Shown piece after piece: positions 44,135 through 51,801 of a DNA stretch of 64,000 bases (the first letter of the stretch is position 1; each line of letters opens with the position of its first letter). Both the position numbers and the translations under genes were made by a program. The notes beneath the pieces were generated by a model. The model was given only the letters and a program-made list of their open reading frames with translations. It searched no databases and had not been told where the DNA came from. Source of the DNA: Paludibacteraceae bacterium (GTDB lineage: Bacteria; Bacteroidota; Bacteroidia; Bacteroidales; Paludibacteraceae); assembly GCA_905233415.1 (NCBI GenBank), contig CAJOEX010000002.1, forward strand, positions 26,801-90,800. Direction: 5' to 3'.

Positions 44135-44623
44135 ATGAATAAATTAGCGCATTTTATCACAGAAATTATAGATTTTTTCTATAAACCATTCCAAAAATTG
44201 CTTCCTGAGCAACTTTTTCGCTATGCTGCGTGTGGTGGCGGGAACATGGTTTTGGACTGGATGCTGTATTTCCTCATCTATAATTTTGTCATCGGGCACG
44301 AACTGGTTTATTTTTCGATTTTCGGCCATCAGCTTTGCCTGACACCGCATATTGCAACCATTTGTGTTGTGTTTCCGATAACGCTTCTGACCGGTTTCTG
44401 GCTGAATAAATACGTCACTTTCACGCAGTCTTCGCTACATGGTTTCAGACAGTTGATGCGCTATGTGATGATTGTGGCGGTCAATTTGGCAATCAACTAT
44501 TTCGGACTGAAGTTGTGCGTTGAAGTTTGGGGCTGGTATCCGACGCCGAGTAAGATGTTCATTACGATGATTACGGTTTGCATCTCATTCTTCGGTCAAA
44601 AGTATTTCAGTTTCCGGAAATAA
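44135..44623 (+). CDS. GtrA-family membrane protein
   Basis: 162 residues from ATG 44135; the in-frame upstream extension to 44060 overlaps the promoter. Four membrane segments and GtrA-like motifs RYAACGGGNMVLDWMLYF, FWLNKYVTF and FFGQKYFSF. GtrA proteins flip or present undecaprenyl-linked sugars for glycan decoration. Monocistronic, ended by a strong hairpin terminator. Confidence 0.88.
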   Translation: MNKLAHFITEIIDFFYKPFQKLLPEQLFRYAACGGGNMVLDWMLYFLIYNFVIGHELVYFSIFGHQLCLTPHIATICVVFPITLLTGFWLNKYVTFTQSSLHGFRQLMRYVMIVAVNLAINYFGLKLCVEVWGWYPTPSKMFITMITVCISFFGQKYFSFRK

Positions 44624-44626
44624 AAA

Positions 44627-44657
44627 AGGTGTGCCGTTGTTTGGCACACCTGATTTT
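44627..44657. terminator. Bidirectional rho-independent terminator
   Basis: Perfect 9-bp stem AGGTGTGCC/GGCACACCT (44627-44635 with 44643-44651), 7-nt loop, A-tract before and T-tract after. It lies between the convergent gtrA-like gene and pepD and can serve both. Confidence 0.93.
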
Positions 44658-46105
44658 TACAGTGCTTTGAGAATCGCCAGCGTGTAGTGATGTAGTTTCT
44701 GCACGGTGGCAATATTCACGCGTTCATCGGGTGAATGCGGGTGTTCGATGGTCGGTCCGAAGGAAATCATTTCCATTCCCGGATAGTTGCGGCCGATGAT
44801 ACCGCACTCCAAACCGGCGTGAATGGTTACAACACGCGGTGTAGTGCCGAATTCTTTGTTGTAAACATCCTTCATCGTTGCCAGCAGACTGCTCTTGAAG
44901 TTGGGTTTCCAGCCCGGATAGGCGCCTGAGAACTGCACATCTGCTCCTGCCAAAGCAAAGGCGGAGTGGATGATTTGCTTGAGTTCTTCCTTGCGGCTCT
45001 CCACACTCGAGCGGGTAAGGCAGAAGGCCGTCACTTTGTTGTTTTCCGTCTTAATCATCGCGAGGTTATTGCTGGTTTCAACGATGTCCGGCATTTCCGG
45101 AATCATGCGGTAAACACCGTGCGGGCATAATGTGATTGCGTGAATGAGGAAATCCTGTACATCTTCCGGCATTTCGGTTTGCGGGCAGGTAATTTCTTCG
45201 GCGGTAAGATGGATATTGTCTTCGATTCCATCGAACTCGCGTATGAATAAATCCTCGTATTCATCGACTAATTCCAAAAATTCTTCCTTACTTTCGGCAG
45301 GAATAGTCACCACAGCAGATGCCTCACGCGGAATGGCATTACGCAGGCTTCCGCCTTCCACACATGCCAAGCGTGCTTCATAATTGGCAACGGCATCTTT
45401 GAGTAGGCGGAACAGCAGTTTGATGGCATTTGCACGCTGCAGATGGATGTCGCAGCCGGAGTGACCGCCTTTGCAGCCTGTCAGACTGATTTTCAAGGCA
45501 ATATCACCTTCTTCCACCTCCACCGGTTGGAAATCAAAGGTGGCCGTGGTATCCACACCTCCGGCGCAACCGACATAGAGTTCGCCTTCCGTTTCCGAAT
45601 CCAGATTGAGCAGGTATTTGCCTTGCAGCAGACCGCCTTTGAGGTCGAAAGCACCGTACATACCTGTTTCTTCGTCAACCGTGAAGAATGCCTCCAATGG
45701 CGGATGAACAGCCGATTTGTCGGCAAGAATCGCCATAGCGGTAGCTACACCGATACCGTTGTCAGCGCCAAGCGTGGTGCCGTCCGCTGTTACCCATTCT
45801 TTATTATCCTCCACATAAGCCTTAATCGGGTCTTTCTCAAAGTCAAATGCCACATCCGAGTTCTTCTGCGGAACCATATCCATATGTCCTTGCAGAATCA
45901 CTCCCGGATGGTTTTCGTAGCCCGGGGAAGCGGGTTTGCGGATGATGACGTTGCCGATTTGGTCGGTGATGGTTTCCAGACCAAGTGAACGGCCGTAGTT
46001 GGCGAGAAACTCGGAGATTTCTTTCTTTTTGCCCGACGGACGGGGAATTTGGGTAAGGCAGTGGAAATTGTTCCACAATGCCCTTGGCTCTAAATTCTGT
46101 AACAT
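44657..46105 (-). CDS. pepD: Aminoacyl-histidine dipeptidase (M20)
   Basis: 482 residues, PepD length. M20 zinc motifs: LQGHMDMVPQKN, TLGADNGIGVA, FTVDEETGMYGA, LNLDSETEGEL, and C-terminal HAGLECGIIGRNYPGMEMISFGPTIEHPHSPDERV. It hydrolyses Xaa-His dipeptides in the cytosol. Minus-strand neighbour downstream of ansA with a repeat-bearing 40-bp gap; the terminator at 44627-44657 ends the transcript. Confidence 0.95.
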   Translation of the reverse strand: MLQNLEPRALWNNFHCLTQIPRPSGKKKEISEFLANYGRSLGLETITDQIGNVIIRKPASPGYENHPGVILQGHMDMVPQKNSDVAFDFEKDPIKAYVEDNKEWVTADGTTLGADNGIGVATAMAILADKSAVHPPLEAFFTVDEETGMYGAFDLKGGLLQGKYLLNLDSETEGELYVGCAGGVDTTATFDFQPVEVEEGDIALKISLTGCKGGHSGCDIHLQRANAIKLLFRLLKDAVANYEARLACVEGGSLRNAIPREASAVVTIPAESKEEFLELVDEYEDLFIREFDGIEDNIHLTAEEITCPQTEMPEDVQDFLIHAITLCPHGVYRMIPEMPDIVETSNNLAMIKTENNKVTAFCLTRSSVESRKEELKQIIHSAFALAGADVQFSGAYPGWKPNFKSSLLATMKDVYNKEFGTTPRVVTIHAGLECGIIGRNYPGMEMISFGPTIEHPHSPDERVNIATVQKLHHYTLAILKAL

Positions 46106-46118
46106 AGTATTGTCTTAA

Positions 46119-46151
46119 GTTAGTTATTCGTTGGATATCAGTTAGTTATTC
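46119..46151. repeat. Three-unit 11-bp repeat over the ansA stop
   Basis: GTTAGTTATTC, GTTGGATATCA, GTTAGTTATTC at exact 11-bp spacing (first and third identical, giving a 22-bp period). The ansA stop codon (46146-46148) is inside the third unit. Confidence 0.78.
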
Positions 46152-47174
46152 CGCCGTCAGTTCGCCGCACAGATTCTGCTGTAACATGCCTTTGACGGTG
46201 TCAATATCGTCGTATTCACCGAACAAATACATCATTTTGGTGAGTAGTGCTTCGGTAGTAATATCATAGCCGGATATGACGCCTGCTTTCATCAGATTGA
46301 GCGATGTGTCGTATAATCCCATTTCCACCGACCCGGTGTTGCATTGGGTTTTGTTGACGATGATGATACCTCGCTCAACGGCTTTGCGCAATTCGTCGTA
46401 CAGCCATTTGTCAGAGGGTGCGTTTCCTGCGCCGTATGTCTCCAGCACCACGCCGCGCAGACCTTTTGTGGTCAGTAGTGAGTGTACTACCGGCTTTGTT
46501 ATACCCGGGAACAGTTTGAGCACCGCTACGTTATTGTCTGTGTTTACGCGCAGATGCAGCGTTTTGCTGAGGTCGCTGTAGTAGATAAGGTGTGGCTGGT
46601 AAGTGATGTGAACACCTGCTTGTGCAAGGGCAGGGTAGTTGTACGAATTGAATGCTGTGAAATTTTCCGCATTCTTTTTGGTGGTGCGGTTTGCGCGGAA
46701 CAGTTTGTCGCCGAAGAAGATTGTCACTTCCGGCACGATGGCATTTCCTTCTTCATCCTTTGCTGCGGCTATTTCGATAGCGGTCAGCAGGTTTTCTTTA
46801 GCGTCCGAACGCAGTACACCAACCGGCAACTGGCTTCCTGTGAACACGACCGGTTTGCTTAAATTGGCAAGCATAAACGATAGTGCGGAACCCGAATAGG
46901 ACATGGTGTCAGTGCCGTGCAGGATAACAAAACCGTCGTATTCATCGTAGTTGTCATAGACGGCGTGAGCCATTTTGGCCCAATTATCGGGATTGACATC
47001 GGACGAGTCAATCAGCGGGTCAAAGGGCAGAATATCCACTTTGATGTTTGACGTGAACAACTCCGGCACAAAGGCTTTGAAGGTATTCAAGTCTGCCGGA
47101 TGCAGGGCGTTTGTTTGCTTGTTCTGCACCATGCAAATCGTTCCGCCGGTAAGTATGAGCAGTACTTTATCCAT
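46146..47174 (-). CDS. ansA: Type I L-asparaginase
   Basis: 342 residues. Active-site motifs LILTGGTICM (Thr12) and VILHGTDTMSYSGSALSFML, VFTGSQLP, plus C-terminal allosteric-type domain. It hydrolyses asparagine to aspartate and ammonia in the cytosol. The transcript has a leader of about 250 nt from the promoter at 47428-47460 that carries an 11-bp repeat array (47303-47335). Confidence 0.95.
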   Translation of the reverse strand: MDKVLLILTGGTICMVQNKQTNALHPADLNTFKAFVPELFTSNIKVDILPFDPLIDSSDVNPDNWAKMAHAVYDNYDEYDGFVILHGTDTMSYSGSALSFMLANLSKPVVFTGSQLPVGVLRSDAKENLLTAIEIAAAKDEEGNAIVPEVTIFFGDKLFRANRTTKKNAENFTAFNSYNYPALAQAGVHITYQPHLIYYSDLSKTLHLRVNTDNNVAVLKLFPGITKPVVHSLLTTKGLRGVVLETYGAGNAPSDKWLYDELRKAVERGIIIVNKTQCNTGSVEMGLYDTSLNLMKAGVISGYDITTEALLTKMMYLFGEYDDIDTVKGMLQQNLCGELTAE

Positions 47175-47302
47175 ATCCGCCGCAAAATTACTACTTTTTT
47201 TTTATTTATACAAATTTTTCTTACGAATTAAGGAATTTCAATCGCAAATGATTAATTTTTCAATTGTCAAATCGTAAATCGTCCAATCGTAAATTCTTAT
47301 AA

Positions 47303-47335
47303 CCCTGCGGTTACCCTGACGTTACCGACACGTTA
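47303..47335. repeat. Three-unit 11-bp repeat in the ansA leader
   Basis: CCCTGCGGTTA, CCCTGACGTTA, CCGACACGTTA, 11 bp each. Just upstream (47259-47294) are several ATCGTAA/ATCGTCC units at 7-9 bp spacing. The region is transcribed as the 5' leader of ansA. Confidence 0.82.
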
Positions 47336-47427
47336 GCCTCTTTTTTGCGTCTCGGGAGGGAGTCGAAAGGGTCTCGAAGAGAATAGGTCGTTGGTCGTTA
47401 GTCGTTGGACTCTTCCGAATTCCGGTG

Positions 47428-47460
47428 CAAAGATACGATGAACTATCTGCCTTTTGCAAA
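47428..47460 (-). promoter_or_regulatory. Sigma-ABfr promoter of ansA
   Basis: Minus-strand TTTG (complement of 47457-47460) and TATCTTTG (complement of 47428-47435), spacer 21 nt. Start expected near 47424, about 250 nt before the ATG. Confidence 0.75.
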
Positions 47461-47538
47461 TTTTTGAGCAAAAATTTTGCAAAAAAATGAACCTCCTTGA
47501 ATATCCGAGCAAAATTCTTAGCTGGAAGGGCACGATAG

Positions 47539-47699
47539 ATTCACAAATTCACAAATTCACACAAATTTGTATCTTCATATTTTGCTCATAATAAATAATA
47601 ATATATAATATTATTATATTATTATGGAGATTTTTACAACCTTCACCGATGTGTGAATTTGTGAATTTTACACATATTCACACACTTCACACTTTCACA
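47539..47699. repeat. Inverted and direct 8-bp arrays around an AT-rich core
   Basis: ATTCACAA x3 (47539-47562, the last unit ends AC), the inverted form TGTGAATT x2 (47652-47667), then ATTCACAC, ACTTCACA, CTTTCACA (47676-47699). Between the first two blocks is a run of TAATAATA-type sequence (about 47588-47625). The two opposite blocks could pair as a long-range stem. No gene is present between 47461 and 47757. Confidence 0.75.
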
Positions 47700-47757
47700 T
47701 AAAATTGTGTGTTCATCATTTTATTTTGTGCAATTTCATTGAAATCTACACTTTTTT

Positions 47758-47789
47758 CTTGTATATGTCGAAAAAAAGTAGTACCTTTG
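47758..47789 (+). promoter_or_regulatory. Sigma-ABfr promoter for the structured leader and methyltransferase
   Basis: CTTG 47758-47761 and TACCTTTG 47782-47789, spacer 20 nt. Predicted start about 47793. There is no other promoter match before the methyltransferase start at 48152, so the leader would be about 360 nt. Confidence 0.82.
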
Positions 47790-47792
47790 CAC

Positions 47793-48151
47793 CCGATTTG
47801 AAATGTGCATTTTTTGCACAAGTTCAACATACCGTCCCGCCCATGACGTTAAACCGAGCAAGACAGAGCGCAAAGCGTTGCGCGGTAAAATAACATATTA
47901 ACAGCATTGGCTATTATTCGCGTTCGAGAAAAAGGTCCGGAAAACTAATTTCTTAACAGAATTAGAAAAGCCAAGTTCACGGAAGTCACGGAACTTCCCA
48001 CACTCATCACAAGCACTGATGTTTTTCAGTGTGAGTGTATCTATGATGAGTGGCGGGTTTTCTTTCCGGACCTCCCGTGAACGCGAGTAGATATACTCAC
48101 TTTTCTTTTCTGCCAGAGTGATTGATGGCAATGCAAAATTGCTATCAATCT
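47793..48151 (+). ncRNA. Long structured untranslated leader or ncRNA before the methyltransferase
   Basis: No significant open frame, but dense complementarity. Hairpins TGTGCA/TGCACA (47804-47809, 47815-47820) and GCGCAA/TTGCGC (47868-47873, 47878-47883). A closing stem pairs 47914-47925 with 48079-48090 (12 bp with two G-U), then AGGTCCGGAAA (47933-47943) with TTTCCGGACCT (48063-48073), 11 bp perfect. Inside are CTAATT/AATTAG (47945, 47960), AAGTTC/GAACTT (47973, 47991) and CACTCATC/GATGAGTG (48001, 48045) enclosing CACTGA/TCAGTG (48014, 48026). A 12-bp hairpin (48121-48132 with 48138-48149, one G-U) ends 2 nt before ATG 48152. I recognise no known RNA family. It may be a cis-regulator, a separate ncRNA, or a mobile palindromic element. 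Confidence 0.6.
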
Positions 48152-49183
48152 ATGGCAAAACACGAAAGTCTTACCACAGCAAAAGATGTAAGGCAAGATG
48201 AGTTCTACACTCTGCTTGATGACATTTCAAATGAACTCAAGTATTACAAACAACACTTTCAGGGCAAAGTTGTGTTGTGTAATTGTGATGACCCGTACGA
48301 AAGTAATTTCTTTAAGTACTTTGCGCTAAATTTCAACCAATTAGGTCTTAAAAAGCTAATAGCTACTTGCTATGATGGATCTCCTGTTTTAGGGAATGAG
48401 TTACTTTTAGATTTTGGCGATACTACAGATGAACCGAAGAAAATAGCCTATAAAGTAGAAATTTCCGAGGTTAAGGACTACAATAATGATGGCGCTGTTA
48501 ATCTTGCAGATGTGAAGTACTTAATGCAAAATGATCGAAATGTTATTTCTATTCTTAAAGGTAATGGAGATTTTCGTTCTGCTGAATGTGTTGAATTACT
48601 CAAAGAAGCAGATATAGTAGTGACTAATCCGCCATTCTCATTGTTTAGGGAATATGTAGCACAATTGATGGCATATAAAAAGAAGTTTCTAATAATTGGA
48701 AATATGAACGCCATTACCTATAAAGAAATATTCCCTCTTATAAAGAATAATGAGTTGTGGCTTGGAGTAACGCGACACGGAACAGGTTCTATGTGGTTTA
48801 AGATACCTGATTCTTTCCCTCAAAAGTCAGGACAGAAAATAGAAAACGGCATTCGCTATCAAACGATAGGAAGTACAACGTGGTTTACAAATCTTGACCA
48901 TTCTTTGAGGCATGAAGAAATTGTATTATACAAGGAATATAATCCAGACGAGTATCCTAAATACGACAATTATGACGCTATCAATGTGAATAAAGTCACA
49001 GAAATTCCTATTGATTATAAAGGGTGTATAGGAGTACCTATAACTTTTCTCGGGTCCTACAATCCCGATCAATTCGAAATTATCAAGTTCCGCAAAGGAG
49101 ACGATGATAAAGATTTGACCGTTAATGGCAAGTCTCCATATTTCCGTATTTTAATTCGTAACAAAAAACCACAAAAGCCATGA
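48152..49183 (+). CDS. Adenine-specific DNA methyltransferase, M.EcoRI family
   Basis: 343 residues from ATG 48152. This start fits the family N-terminus (MAKHESLTTAKDVRQDEFYT, like the short basic start and DEFYT of M.EcoRI) and follows a leader hairpin; upstream in-frame TTG and ATG codons lie in the hairpin. Similarity runs to the end: VVLCNCDDP, SNFFKYFALNF, DIVVTNPPFSLF (catalytic NPPF, residues 159-162), KYDNYDAINVNK, FRKGDDDKDL, GKSPYFRILI. It probably methylates adenine in a palindromic site; specificity cannot be assumed to be GAATTC. Residues 109-120 (DYNNDGAVNLAD) form an EF-hand/dockerin-like loop. The gene is visibly more AT-rich than its neighbours, suggesting transfer. Overlaps the nuclease gene by 4 nt. 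Confidence 0.92.
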   Translation: MAKHESLTTAKDVRQDEFYTLLDDISNELKYYKQHFQGKVVLCNCDDPYESNFFKYFALNFNQLGLKKLIATCYDGSPVLGNELLLDFGDTTDEPKKIAYKVEISEVKDYNNDGAVNLADVKYLMQNDRNVISILKGNGDFRSAECVELLKEADIVVTNPPFSLFREYVAQLMAYKKKFLIIGNMNAITYKEIFPLIKNNELWLGVTRHGTGSMWFKIPDSFPQKSGQKIENGIRYQTIGSTTWFTNLDHSLRHEEIVLYKEYNPDEYPKYDNYDAINVNKVTEIPIDYKGCIGVPITFLGSYNPDQFEIIKFRKGDDDKDLTVNGKSPYFRILIRNKKPQKP

Positions 49184-50286
49184 CAATAGATTTACATGAG
49201 GTACGCGTGCGGGAGTTGTGCGCGGGGTACAATGATTTGAGTATTCAGGAAGAAGGTATCGTCGGCTACGGCGGGCGGCTTAATATCCGTCCGAAGTATC
49301 AGCGCGAGTTTGTCTATGACGAGAAGAAACGCAACGCCGTCATGGATACTGTATGGCAGAACTTTCCGCTCAACGTCATGTATTGGGTCAGAACAGACGG
49401 CGCGGATGGTATCGACTACGAAGTCTTGGATGGTCAGCAACGCACGATCTCTATTTGTTCGTTCATTGCCGGCGAATATATGATGGAGTTTGACGGAAAC
49501 TTGCTTGGCTTCAATAATATGACGAAAGAGCAACAAAACCGTATCTTGGACTACAAACTGCAAGTTTATATCTGCGAGGGCACCGACGAAGAGAAAATCA
49601 AATGGTTTCAGCGCATCAACATAGCCGGTGAGAAACTGACCGACCAAGAGATTTTGAACGCTATCTATGCGGGTTCATGGACTACACAAGCCAAGCGCCG
49701 TTTCTCCAAAACAGGCTGTGTTGCCTATCGCATTGCTTCGGATTTTATGTCAGGCTCGCCTATTCGTCAGGACTATTTCGAGACCGCGCTCCAATGGATT
49801 GGCGACGCGCAGGGAAAGTCGCTCAAACAATATATGGCAGACCATCAGCATGATACCGATGCCGACGAACTATGGCAGTATTTCCAAGATGTCATTCATT
49901 GGGTGGACAAACTTTTCGGACGCAAGTACAAGAAAGAGATGAAAGGCGTGGAATGGGGATTACTCTACAACAAACACCGCGATACCAAACTCACAGCTAC
50001 CGCTATCAGCGAACAAATGGCAAAACTGATGGCGGATTCAGATGTGCAGAAGAAATCCGGCATCTTTGCGTATATTTTGGATGGCGATATACATCATTTG
50101 GGAATTCGTGCGTTTGATGCCAACACCCGCCGCGAGGTTTATGAGCGGCAAGAAGGTAAGTGCGCCATCTGCGGAAAGCCGTTTGATATTGAAGTCATGG
50201 AAGCCGACCACATCACGCCGTGGGTGGAAGGTGGGCGAACGATTGCCTCAAACTGTCAGATGCTGTGCCGCGATTGCAATCGCTGA
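49180..50286 (+). CDS. DUF262-HNH endonuclease
   Basis: 368 residues. N-terminal DUF262 (ParB/GmrS-like) domain with YQREFVYDEKKRNAVMDTV and the nucleotide-binding-type motif VLDGQQRTISI; middle helical part; C-terminal HNH domain with zinc Cys pairs (CAICGKPF, CRDC) and catalytic DHITPW. It overlaps the methyltransferase by 4 nt (ATGA), so it is translated with it. It is a probable restriction or anti-phage nuclease whose host DNA is protected by the methylase. The frame ends ...CRDCNR-TGA; the same frame continues K S S E and then TAA, so the TGA looks like a CGA-to-TGA change removing five residues. Confidence 0.88.
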   Translation: MTIDLHEVRVRELCAGYNDLSIQEEGIVGYGGRLNIRPKYQREFVYDEKKRNAVMDTVWQNFPLNVMYWVRTDGADGIDYEVLDGQQRTISICSFIAGEYMMEFDGNLLGFNNMTKEQQNRILDYKLQVYICEGTDEEKIKWFQRINIAGEKLTDQEILNAIYAGSWTTQAKRRFSKTGCVAYRIASDFMSGSPIRQDYFETALQWIGDAQGKSLKQYMADHQHDTDADELWQYFQDVIHWVDKLFGRKYKKEMKGVEWGLLYNKHRDTKLTATAISEQMAKLMADSDVQKKSGIFAYILDGDIHHLGIRAFDANTRREVYERQEGKCAICGKPFDIEVMEADHITPWVEGGRTIASNCQMLCRDCNR

Positions 50287-50391
50287 AAAAGCAGTGAATA
50301 AACGGTGCAAGTCAATCACTCACAAGTGCCGCGTTTTTTTCTCATTCTTAGCTTTCGCACGATTGTAGCATGTAACGTAAAATGGGGAAGT

Positions 50392-51801
50392 TTACCACGA
50401 AATGGCTGCGGCCTTGGTTTTGAAGAAATTGGATTCAGAAGACTTGCCGTTGCCGGAACCGCCGGTTAATAGGCGGTAATACGGACAGGAACTCCAATAG
50501 GCAGGTTTGTCTTGAATCATACCATCTTCGCCGGTGTCGTTGGATATATAATCACGAATCAAGCTTTGCAGACGTGTAATCCGCGTACACGCTGCAACCG
50601 GCTCCATCAAGTCGGAAGACGTTGCCAACTGCTTGATATAGGCTTTGTATTTTTCCTTGAAAGCAGTAACAGACATGACTTTGCGCATCAAGATACGGTC
50701 ACCCTCCAGACTGCCCCAAGCAAGCATATTGTCCGTACCCGGATTGCCATAGCGTTCCTGCGCCGAACCGAGCGTATTGTCGTAGTCAAACGGGATAAAA
50801 TAGAAGCGGTGATTGCAGTCTAAATAGAAATAATAGTTGTTCTTGTTCTTCCAGTAGTCATCCCACATGCCGACCATCACATTCACCGCATAGGCACGCA
50901 GGAAAAGGTCAATGTCCATGTGATTTTCGAGCCACGTCTGCAGTTCCGTACTGCCCGATTTGAGCGGCGTCATTCCTTTAATGAAATCACACAATTCCGC
51001 TTTAGCAAAAGAGAGGCTGTCTTTGTTGCTCTTGAGATTATAGGGATAGCGTTTGCCGTAATCGTCCTGAACGCCCATTTTGCTTTGGTCAGCCGAGCTG
51101 AGGTCGGCGCCATAGCCTGCTTTCCATAGAAAACCTTGTTTGTCAGGTATATGTCCGGCGTGATAATTGGCATCAAGCCAGCCTTTGCGCGGGTTTTCAA
51201 TCATGGTGTAAACGCCCATATAGACAGGTTTGGAGTCACCTTTTATGTATATGGAGAGGCGGCAGAATGAGGCGCGCGGTGCAGACCAGACGCCGAAACG
51301 GCGGAAGAGGTCGTAGCAAAAGGCTTCACGGACATAGGAAGGGTCGGTGGCGTTCCACTTGAGAATGATACGATCCATGCCGAAAAAGCGTTCGCCGGTG
51401 GTATAGTTGGTAAAACGGATTCCGAAATGCGCCCGGTGGAAAGGTGCGCCGTTACGGTGCATTTCGCCTGTAGAAGACTCAGGACGGCGGCGGGTAGTGT
51501 TTCCGCGCGGACGCAGTCCGACACTGTCACGGTTGTAGGTAACGCCGTTCTTGGTAAACGAGAATGCAGCCGGCACATAAAGACCGTTATCCGGCCATTG
51601 GTCAAAATTGGAAAGATAGGTGTTCCAATCCGATTCGGTAAGGGTAAGTGTTATCTGCGGAACGGACTCAATATCAAACAGATAATCAAGATCGCGTACG
51701 GATGAAGCGTCTCCGCCGCTTGGCGGGGAAGGTTCATTATGCGGTTTGCAGCCGTACAAAACTGCAAGCAGCGTGAATAAAAACAAGGTGTGCCGTTTCA
51801 T
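50392..51801 (-). CDS. CotH-family kinase-like lipoprotein
   Basis: 469 residues. Lipobox LYGC (Cys18). CotH features: PQITLTLTESDWNTYL, the Arg-rich GLRPRGNTTRRRP, FGMDRIILKWNATDPSYVREAFCYDLF, MGVYTMIENP, and the catalytic-type FIPFDYDNTLGS. CotH proteins are atypical protein kinases of surface proteins (spore-coat CotB/CotG in Bacillus) and often neighbour VTC and DUF4956 genes; here those are 25 kb away (24811-26346). It is the last gene of the sufB-dacB-birA unit, overlapping birA by 4 nt. Confidence 0.9.
   Translation of the reverse strand: MKRHTLFLFTLLAVLYGCKPHNEPSPPSGGDASSVRDLDYLFDIESVPQITLTLTESDWNTYLSNFDQWPDNGLYVPAAFSFTKNGVTYNRDSVGLRPRGNTTRRRPESSTGEMHRNGAPFHRAHFGIRFTNYTTGERFFGMDRIILKWNATDPSYVREAFCYDLFRRFGVWSAPRASFCRLSIYIKGDSKPVYMGVYTMIENPRKGWLDANYHAGHIPDKQGFLWKAGYGADLSSADQSKMGVQDDYGKRYPYNLKSNKDSLSFAKAELCDFIKGMTPLKSGSTELQTWLENHMDIDLFLRAYAVNVMVGMWDDYWKNKNNYYFYLDCNHRFYFIPFDYDNTLGSAQERYGNPGTDNMLAWGSLEGDRILMRKVMSVTAFKEKYKAYIKQLATSSDLMEPVAACTRITRLQSLIRDYISNDTGEDGMIQDKPAYWSSCPYYRLLTGGSGNGKSSESNFFKTKAAAISW

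Noticed and set aside
47933..47945. Resemblance of GGTCCGGAAA to the conserved SRP (4.5S) RNA loop and to RNase P motifs
   Set aside because: In SRP RNA this is an internal loop with AGCAGCC nearby; here it is fully paired in an 11-bp stem and the other motifs are missing.
47911..48090. MITE or transposon-end interpretation of the large inverted repeat
   Set aside because: No clear target-site duplication, the arms are interrupted asymmetrically, and further hairpins nest inside; kept as a less likely alternative to structured RNA.
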